Assembly (NCBI GenBank): GCA_964035575.1
Contig: OZ037898.1
Span: 558,001 to 622,000 of the forward strand
Direction of reading: 5' to 3'
Source: Rhynchopus sp. YZ270_cl-10
Lineage: Eukaryota; Euglenozoa; Diplonemea; Diplonemida; Diplonemidae
DNA: 64,000 nucleotides
Numbering within the stretch: the stretch's first letter is position 1; each line of letters opens with the position of its first letter. Below are positions 54,691 to 63,000 of this stretch, in pieces. The notes under the pieces were generated by a model that searched no databases, had not been told where the DNA came from, and saw only the letters and a list, made by a program, of their open reading frames with translations. Both the position numbers and the translations under genes were made by a program.

Positions 54691-55125
54691 TTCCGCTCGC
54701 TTCGCTCGCGGATCTCATTTTACCAAGGCTTGGTATTGTGTATTATTTTTGTATTGTGTTCGCGCGCGAACACAATACAAAAATAATACACAATACCAAA
54801 ATTTGTTCCCGCGCGCGAAGCGCGCGGGGAAAAATTTTTTTTGGGTAAGATTTTCCGCGAGCGAAGCGAGCGGAAAAGTTGTTCCCGCGCGCGAAGCGCG
54901 CGGGAAAATTTTTTTTTGGGTAAGTTTTTCGCGAGCGGAAAGAGTTGTTCCCGCGCGCGAAGCGCGCGGGGAAAAAACTTTTTTGGGCAAGTTTTTCGCG
55001 AGCGAAGCGAGCGGAAAAGTTGTTCCCGCGCGCGAAGCGCGCGGGAACAAATTTTTTTTGGGTAAGATTTTCGCGAGCGAAGCGAGCGGGAAAATTTTTT
55101 AGGGTATGTTTTCCGCGAGCGAAGG
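54691..55125. repeat. Array of GCGAAGC-centred hairpins
   Basis: Four perfect 9-bp-stem hairpins with a GAA loop (54808-54828, 54884-54904, 54950-54970, 55025-55045; spacing 66-76) alternate with GCGAGCGAAGCGAGCG units. Spacers are A/T-rich with GGGTAAG or GGGCAAG. Confidence 0.85.
54730..54799. repeat. Perfect 70-bp palindrome
   Basis: Thirty-five-base arms without a spacer, centred on GTTCGCGCGCGAAC at 54764/54765. Every position pairs. The AT-rich outer arms would allow cruciform extrusion. Confidence 0.95.
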
Positions 55126-55479
55126 GAGCCGAAAAATATTTTTGGGGTTGTTTTTCCGGTGCGATTCTTCGGTGGCTTTTCCGGTGCTGCTTTTTTGTCG
55201 TTGGTGGTCCACTTCTCGCAAAGACGGAATCAGAACAGTTCTTATGATGAGACTCAATGATTTGGTAGCAAAGTGTAGAATGGTGGCCTGTGCTGAAAAC
55301 ACAGCTTTGGATCATGGAGAAGTAGTCCAGCGCAAGGTATGGAAATTTCAATTTGTCATAGCTTTTCCTGTTCCGTGGAATCCCCACTTCCAGTACATAT
55401 TTTGTATGTTTTTTTTTTAGGTGAATCATTATCTGTATCGTTAATGATGGTTATTATGTGGTTTGTCCGAATTTTTAAG

Positions 55480-55620
55480 GTGTACCTCCGCGAGCGCAGC
55501 GAGCGGGAAAATTTTTTAAGGTGTACCTCCGCGAGCGCAGCGAGCGGAAAATTTTTAAGGTGTACCTCCGCGAGCGCAGCGAGCGGGAAAAATTTTTAAG
55601 GTGTACCTCCGCGACAGTGG
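55480..55620. repeat. Tandem ~40-bp units with GCGAGCGCAGCGAGCG
   Basis: Three near-identical units (AAGGTGTACCTCCGCGAGCG, then CAGCGAGCGG and an A/T run) and a truncated fourth. The GCA centre replaces GAA of the upstream array. Confidence 0.85.
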
Positions 55621-56274
55621 AAAATTTTTTTTGGGATTTTTGGGCAAAGTTCAAAAATCCCAGCTAAAAATGGTCGGGAATGTTCGACGACCATGGGGGG
55701 GACCCTATGGATTTTTGGATTTTGGACTGAAAATTTTGGAGCATAAATTTGGAGAACAAAATTACTATGTCCGAGTTTGAGGCCCAAAAATTCCATTAAA
55801 GCAAGAATTTTTAACTTTTGAGTATCTGTGGTACTCTCATATTTTTTCCTAACTCGCACAAAATTTCTAAAAACGGTGTGAAAAAAAATTTTACGTGATT
55901 TACGTGATTTCGAAAAAAAAACGAAAAAAAGTACTTTTTTTTTCACGTGAAAATCAACGTACGTGAAAATAATGGAGCGTTTTCGGCCATAAAAATGCCC
56001 GAAAACACCCGCATTTGCATTTCCGGAATCCGCCCATTCTGTGGTGGGCGATATACAGAAAAATGGACAAAATTTTAGTGACTAAAATTTTCACGAAATA
56101 TGAACCCATACCCAAATGGGTAAAAAGTACTTTTTTTTTTTCAAAAAAAAAAAAGTACGTTTTTTTTTTTATTTTTCGTCACGTACTTTTTTACTTTTTT
56201 TTTTCAAAAAAAAGTACGTGAAGTACTTTCTACATCCATGGTACATCTTTCAAAAAAAAAAAAAAAAAATAGCT

Positions 56275-56320
56275 AAGGTGACCAAGCAACGAGAGGCTTC
56301 GGTTCATCTTATAAACTTTC
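56275..56320 (+). repeat. Motif A, good copy
   Basis: AAGGTGACCAAGCAACGAGA, then GGCTTCGGTTCATCTTATAA. Sequence in the inner stem differs (CCAAGC/GCTTCGG) yet most pairs remain. It lies just after the 2.26-kb element. Confidence 0.7.
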
Positions 56321-56339
56321 TCTGTTCCCCCCCCCTCCT

Positions 56340-56937
56340 TGATTTTCTCGAACCAGTCTGACCCCCTCCTCTCCCTCTTCTCTTTTCTCTCCATATTTAC
56401 TCCATCCAAACCTCCCGGTGTCACTCTGATAAACAAAACCATTTCGTTTGATACTGTACGATACACGATTGTGATCAAAGGGGACGCACTGTACAGTTTA
56501 AAAATCATCTTTTCTCAGCTAAACCCGTTCCGCCTAAAGGCGACGAGGCATTTGTCGCAATGTTTGAAGTGGGGGTGCTGGAGGGGGTGTACTCCAGACG
56601 CCAGTTCTCTGCCCTGTTCGGGAAAAGTGGTCCTTCCTCCTTCCTCCCTCCTCCCGGATTGCGGTTCTTCTTCGCCGTCTTCCCACAAAGACAGCAGTCA
56701 ATGGCCCGTCTTTCGTCACCCATTTTGGAAAACTGTGTCCTCTTTTCTACTCAGCGGTCTTTGTCTGAAGAATGCGCCTTATACACTATAGGCTTCCCCG
56801 AAACGTCGCTCTGGGAATTGTATTTCATTCCCTCTTTGATTTTTGATTTCCCCCCCCCCCCCCCCCCCTCACAATCCCTTCATCTCCCTTCCCCCACACA
56901 GAGAAAGCAACGCAACACACAAAACAAAACAATGTAA
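56340..56937 (+). CDS. Possible short gene or 5' exons upstream of the ABC transporter, doubtful
   Basis: Two coding-like stretches in different frames: ISFDTVRYTIVIKGDALYS (about 56440-56500) and AKPVPPKGDEAFVAMFEVGV onward (56518 to about 56830, on to a stop at 56937). The second extends ~100 residues with normal composition. No good splice pair joins them in frame. It could be a small gene, a decayed gene, or leader exons; no family recognised. Confidence 0.25.
56932..56937 (+). promoter_or_regulatory. Minimal start-stop uORF (ATGTAA) before the transporter
   Basis: ATG directly followed by TAA, 77 bases before the transporter's start and ~30 bases after a good acceptor (CCCCCACACAG at 56901). 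If the leader begins at that AG, it carries this start-stop element, which in other eukaryotes can stall initiating ribosomes. Confidence 0.4.
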
Positions 56938-57013
56938 ACGACACACTACTTCATAACCCACCACCTTTTTACTGGGTTCCCTTTCTTCTTCTTTCGCCTT
57001 CTTCTCCTTCCAA

Positions 57014-60000
57014 ATGGCCGACTCTTCAAGGTCCTCGGAAGCGATGTCCTCCTCCCCACCACTGCCTGACCTCCGCACCCCTTCCATGCCTGACCTCCGC
57101 ACCGCCTCACAACGGCACCTCGCCGCAGCCGACAATTCATTGCTGGACGCTTCTGATCAGAGCATTCCGGAGCCTGAGGCGCGGCCGACCCCCGAAAAGG
57201 AAAAGGAAAAACCATTCCCCGCAGCAACCGAATCCACAGGGCTCTCCCCAGCGATTTCACCGATGAGCGTTTCTCATCCGGTTCCTCTCGATTTGGAGCA
57301 AAATGTGGTGGAAGACGTTCAACTGCCTGCTGCAGAATTTCAAAGACCGTCCATGAGAATTCCTCTGTCCAGCGGGCAAGGAGGGGAGGCGAAGAAAGGG
57401 AAGGCAAATGGCATGCAAGACTCCTTTGGACTGCTGACCGGAGTACCCCCTTGGAGTGTCCTGCGGCAAACCCTGCATATTTTGCAATCCTGCCTCCGGA
57501 GCCGCCAACGCATGCACCACCTATTCTTCGCTGAAGTCACCTTCCCTGTTCTTGTTGTCGTGATGTTCTGTGTATACTATCGAATAGTAGAGCAAAATAC
57601 CACAGCAGTAGGTGGGTTCGATTTGTATGGGGTGTATAGGGCACCGCCTTTGGGGTGTACAGCGCCGGAGCAGATTTTGGCGCAAAGTTATTCGTCTGAT
57701 CTGCCGGCAGAAAGGCTGTGGTTTAGTGTTGATACAAAATCCTTGGAGGCTGGTGGGCAGGCCAATGCGGAATGGTCCCTCCGATCAAATAAAGTATTTC
57801 GAGAGGTGGTTACTGCAATGCTTGTGAGAGAGCGTTTTTTTGAGCGTGGTGGGGCAGTGGAATGGCATGATTCCGGAGAGGATATGACACGCCTGCTTTG
57901 CCAAGGGAAAAACTCTTCTGGGTTGCCTCTCGCGGCGGTTACCTTTACCAGGCAAATATCTCTCCATACTTCATGCTATCGAGCTGGACGTCGAAAAACC
58001 CTAAAAACCACTTCATCAGAAACGCTAAAGGGAATCCACTATGTTATTCACGAAAGAGATATACCTCGCGCAGGAAGGAGTTTTATTAATGTACGGCCGT
58101 ATGAATCGGGGAAGACCAGACCATATGCGACGCAAGGGTTGCTAGGGCTGCAAAGAGCCTTAGAATATACGGTTATGTATATAGCGCAAAATGGGTTGTT
58201 GTTTGGGAATACGACGGAAGGGTTTCCGTTAATCCCAGCGGATTCGTTGCTGTGGTATCAGAGGTACCCGCCGCCGTCGAAGGAGGTGTCGGATCGGCTG
58301 TTCAATATGTCACAGAGCGCAGAGGGTTCGCTTACAAAGCAAATGCTTGCGAGAGATCATGTGTTTCGGCGTGGGGGTGGTCCTGCCATGGCATTATCGT
58401 GGATTATTCTGTTTTCTCTGGTGGTGACGCAGGTTGTGAAGATGACGCAGACCGGAACCAATGCCTGCCTCACAGCAATGGGGATGTCTCCTGTGGCAAA
58501 TGGCATTGCAACCACCTTGGCCGCCTGTTTGGTCAGTTTAGTGCCCATATTTTTTCAAATATTCGCCCTCAATGAGTTTGAAGCGCTGATCAATATCGAC
58601 ACCGACATTCTTGCCGTTTTTTTTTTGTGTTTCGTGCTGTCGGTGTTGGGGGCTGCGAGGTTGTTGGCAGTGTTTTTTACGAACCCTTCTCATGCTTCTG
58701 TCATTTCTGTGATGGTATATTCTACGGTAGTTGCGGCCGGGGCTGTTATTGCTGAATGCGACGACTCTGCTGGAGACAACAACTGCATGGCGGACTCTCA
58801 GAAGCGCGCCGCAAGCTTGCTCTCTCCAATTGCGTTTATTTTGGGGTTCCGCAAAATGATCATTCTCGTTAACGACGAAGGCGGCCGGGTCTCTTGGGAA
58901 TCTATCAAAACCGGGAAGGCAGCAGAAGGGGCGGCGAACCTCGACTCCACCGATTTCTCTATCTCCACTACGCTGGGAATGATGGTGGGGGATGCCTTTC
59001 TTTACTTTCTGCTAGCATGGTATTTCTCTCGCGTCACACAGCATGGATACAATTTGTATTTTCCATTTCAAAAGAGTTATTGGCTGCGCCCCCCGAATGT
59101 CGAACCCCCAAGACCAATTCCGGACTGTGAAGATTATGAGAGGCTGTCGGAGTCGGCGACTCCAGCGTTGAGTGTGAGAGGGTTATCTGCGTCGGTTCCG
59201 ATCTATAGAAGGTTTTCTTTTGGGTTTTGCAGTGGAAAACGCAAGGTTTTAGATAGCATCGACGTCGACCTTTATGAAGGGCAGGTTCTTGGAATTTTAG
59301 GAAGCGAAGGGAAATCGTCTTTCCTTCGGTGCCTCTCCGGCCATCTTACGCCTGATAGCGGGGATATTTATATTGAAAATCGGTTGATTTTGCCGGCTCT
59401 TTTTCAGTATCAAATGAATATTGGATTGTCCCCACAAACCGACGCTATGTACGAAATGCTGACAGTATACGAACACATGATCCTCATCGCCGTTCTCAAG
59501 GACATTCCACGTCTCCAGGTGAAGGCGGCTGTAGAAAGCATGGCAGCAGAATTGGATCTGCTTTCATTAAAAGACCGCAGAATTTTTGCTTTATCTCCAG
59601 GACAAAAGAAGAAGCTGCAGGTTGCCTTGGCGTTTTTAGGAAATCCTCGGGTAGTGCTGTTGGATGAACCTACATTAGATATGGACCCGGTTTCTATTAG
59701 GCAGGTTCGCGAGGTGATACGGCGATTCAAAAAAAACCGGATTGTATGTCTGGTAACGAGTAGCATGCAGGAGGCGGAGCTGGTTGCAGATAGTATTGCT
59801 GTGTTCGAAGGGGGGAGGTGCAGGTGTATAGGGAGCTCTGCGTTTTTGAAGAAGCGGTTTGGGTGTGGGTATCTGCTTACTATTGGGAAGGGGCCGAAGA
59901 TGAATCTTGGGGCAACGACGACGTCGCAAGGAAGTTCGTGTCGTCCGGTGCATTCACGGATGCCAAGTATGGATGTATATACCTCCTTTCGGAGCCAAAA

Positions 60001-63000
60001 GAGAGGAGGGGATCGTGATGTCAACCCTCTTCATACAGCGATTGCGACCCCAAAGCCGGGTGGTAGCATGGAGTTTGGAACCTCCGATTCATTTCTTAAA
60101 GAAAACCCAGGGGGCAGGGTGACGCCGACCACAGCAGACCAGCGGTCGCATAATAGCATGACAGGGGTGGTCTCGCCGCTCTGTCAGCAAAATTTAATGA
60201 ATCGGCTTCGTGTTCTCTCTCCGTCGGCGTTTGCGAGAGAGCTTCGAACCGAAATTCGCATGCACATTCCGTTGCAATGCATTCAAGAGCTTGTTGACGT
60301 GCTATATGAGTTGGAAACACCAGGTTCATCGCTAAACGAAGAGGTAACCTCATGGTCGTTAAAGATGAACGGTCTGGAGGATGTATACCTGCGATTATTG
60401 GAGGAGGAGGATGTGCAGGTTGCTTGCCCGTATGGGCACGTCATGACGGAGGTGGCGAGCAAAACGCGGTGCCACGGATTGACTGGTGTGCAGTGCACTT
60501 CAAGCCACCAGAAGAAGGTGCACTGCTTTGTCTGCCGGATCACCTTATGCGCGCGATGTGCCAGGCAGATGGAGGGGGTGGAGCACACTTCTACACTGCC
60601 TCATACTCATCCCAGCTTTTCTCCTGAACACATCCGGATCGGACCTTTAGTCACAAGCGAAGCGCTAAGCCCCATGCGACCACACCACCTCGACAGCAAA
60701 ACACGCATGAGCGACAGCCTCAACACAGATGTACCTACACGGTCCCCTGCATTCCGCCCTACTGAAGAACATCTCGGCAAATGGCCGCCAATCTCTCCAG
60801 AACGTGCCTCAGAGGACCGTCAGGGCTCCATGCGGTCTATGTCCCGCTGCGGAAACAGCTTTGCGCGAGCAGGCTACACCCCGCCTCTCCGGTACCTCGA
60901 TGTGGTGGTCAACGCACCCTCCCCGCTTTCCCCCGAGGTCCGCACCCCTCAAGCAAAAATCGAAGGCATCCCTGCACGATTCAACAGTTTCTGGGAGGAT
61001 TCCGCATACCAAGCATACGTCGAGAGCGGAGATCTGGGGGAATGTGGCGGCTACTACCCTCAACCTGAAGGGCGACCTGAAGCACACTGTTCTCCACTGG
61101 AGGAGGCAAAGACATTGCAGAGGGCGACTTCAAGCTTTGGGAGTGAGGCGAAAAGAGAGCCGGGGTCGCCTAGTTTGCCGCCGCATCCACAGCATCCGTT
61201 GAAGCGGCCGAGGGAGATGTCATCGGAGGAAACTTTAACTCCGACGATGCGTGGATCGGTCGAGCGGCCATCTAAAGAAAGCGAGGAGCGAACCGACGAA
61301 GATATCCTCCTACAGCTTGCCACCGATGTATCCCCGAAGAGCGGTGCCCTCACCCCGCGTACTGCGTTGACGCCAGACAGCCTAGGGCTATCCCCTAAAG
61401 AGACATCAGCAACACAGGCCGCAACCTTAGCAGGGTCTCCTGATGTGCATGATGACGTAGGGGATTTGTCGATGCAGTTCAGCGACCCCTCCGCAGACAG
61501 TGCAAGTGGCAAGAGATATGAAAGGTTCCGTCCGTCAGAGTTGAAGCAAGTCTTGCATCAGGACGACAGCATGCTAATGAGAGAACACACCTTGCCGGTT
61601 GATGCCATTGCGGAAACGGATGAAGGCGATGATGGGGGTGAGGCCGCACCGCACACTCCGGTCACAGCCTCGGGGGTGAACCCTCATATCGACGACAGCG
61701 GGGAAGATACGGATGGCGATTCAGACACTTCCTGGGTTCCTGTTAAATCTCCGGGACGAATTGCAGGGGAACGTCTCCCTCATGTCATCTTCACGCAAGC
61801 TGCACCAGCAGGCCCTTCTGTAACAGAGTCACTTCAGGTTTTGGTAATGCTAAAGCGCTACAAGGTGACGCGAAACAACCCGCGGTTTGTGTTTTTCCAT
61901 ATCATATTGCCGTTGTGTTTTATTGTTACCGGGTTGCTTGCGTTGCGGTATATGACAAACCATCTTAATGATGGACCTATCGTGCAGGTCAAGCCTACTT
62001 TGATAGGAACTGGAGAAGGGCGTATTCCGCTTAAAGGTGATGCATCGCATTTAAACTTCTCCCGAATATTGAATGGATGCATAACCGACGTCAATGCAAA
62101 AAATGCTGGTGAAGAAGGTGTCTGCCCCGTCATGCACCCTGTCGCAGATGACGTCAATCTACACACAATTCTTACCTCCTCGACAACAGGGTTTTTGATG
62201 TCAGGCGCGTCATTTGAGGTGCACAACATCACAGAGGCCACCATATGGTATAATTCAAGCAGCGTTCACGTCTTGCCCGCTGTGTTAAACCTCTTCACAA
62301 ATGCGCAAATGGTGGACCACACACCGCTTCTTGAAACCTCTTCAGAAGACTACAACCTAACAAACGAGCTGCTCTTAATGTTCGACGGAGACTACCACGT
62401 GCACATCACGGTGCACAGCATAAAAGACCATGCTTCCGACAATGCACTCCCGATTCTAATCTTCGCTCTTCTTGTTAGCGTTGGTATGGCATTTATCTCT
62501 GCCGGCTTTGTTGTCCCTGCTGTGAACGAACACCTCTCAGGGTCGCGTCTGCTGCAGCAAACTGCAGGGCTGTCCACTTCGTTGTATTGGATGGGGCATT
62601 ATGTGTGGGATTCCTTTGTGTCATGCGGGATTACCGTTGTGGTGGCAGCCTTGTTTGCTGCATTTGACCCGATGTTTCGGCACCCCGAGGAGCTTCTTGC
62701 GATGATGTCTGTTACGTTCTTGTACCTCCAGGCATCGCTCTTTTTGACGTACTTTCTCTCACATTTCTTTGCGGCAGCGTGGAAGGCGCAGGCCGTTATC
62801 GCAGCGTTATACCTGGTAGCTATGCTGATCCCTTTGGTGCTTTCTGTTTCCATCTCTTCATCAGGCGCAACCTTTCTCCGTTCATACAACAACCTCGCGA
62901 TCTTCGCAACAAACCCCCTCTATTCATTGGTAACCGGCTGGCTTATTCTTGCAGAATATATCGACGCAGAAGACGACGTCACCGCCTCCCCCTTCTATTT

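Larger units (their letters stand above)
53983..56240. mobile_element. 2.26-kb inverted-repeat element rich in stable hairpins
   Basis: Terminal inverted repeats start CATGGATGTAGAAAGTAC and are directly flanked by GTACAT on both sides (53977-53982 and 56241-56246), a likely six-base target duplication. Subterminal words alternate AAGTACTTTT and CACGTA(C). Diverged direct repeats of ~180 bp lie near 54240-54420 and 55690-55870. The middle has a perfect 70-bp palindrome and an array of GCGAAGC hairpins. No transposase is recognisable; a short open stretch near 55225-55340 on either strand is unassigned. Superfamily unknown. Confidence 0.75.

Noticed and set aside
54715-55429. ORFs of 111-228 codons with repeated SFPRASRAG-type or ASEASGK residues
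   Set aside because: Translations of the GCGAAGC hairpin array; not a protein repeat family.
9194-56320. Motif A as a tRNA gene or tRNA-derived SINE (A-box-like TGGCTAAGCACG, B-box-like GGTTCATCTT)
   Set aside because: The two boxes are only ~12 bases apart, far less than in tRNA-type promoters, and no acceptor stem forms.
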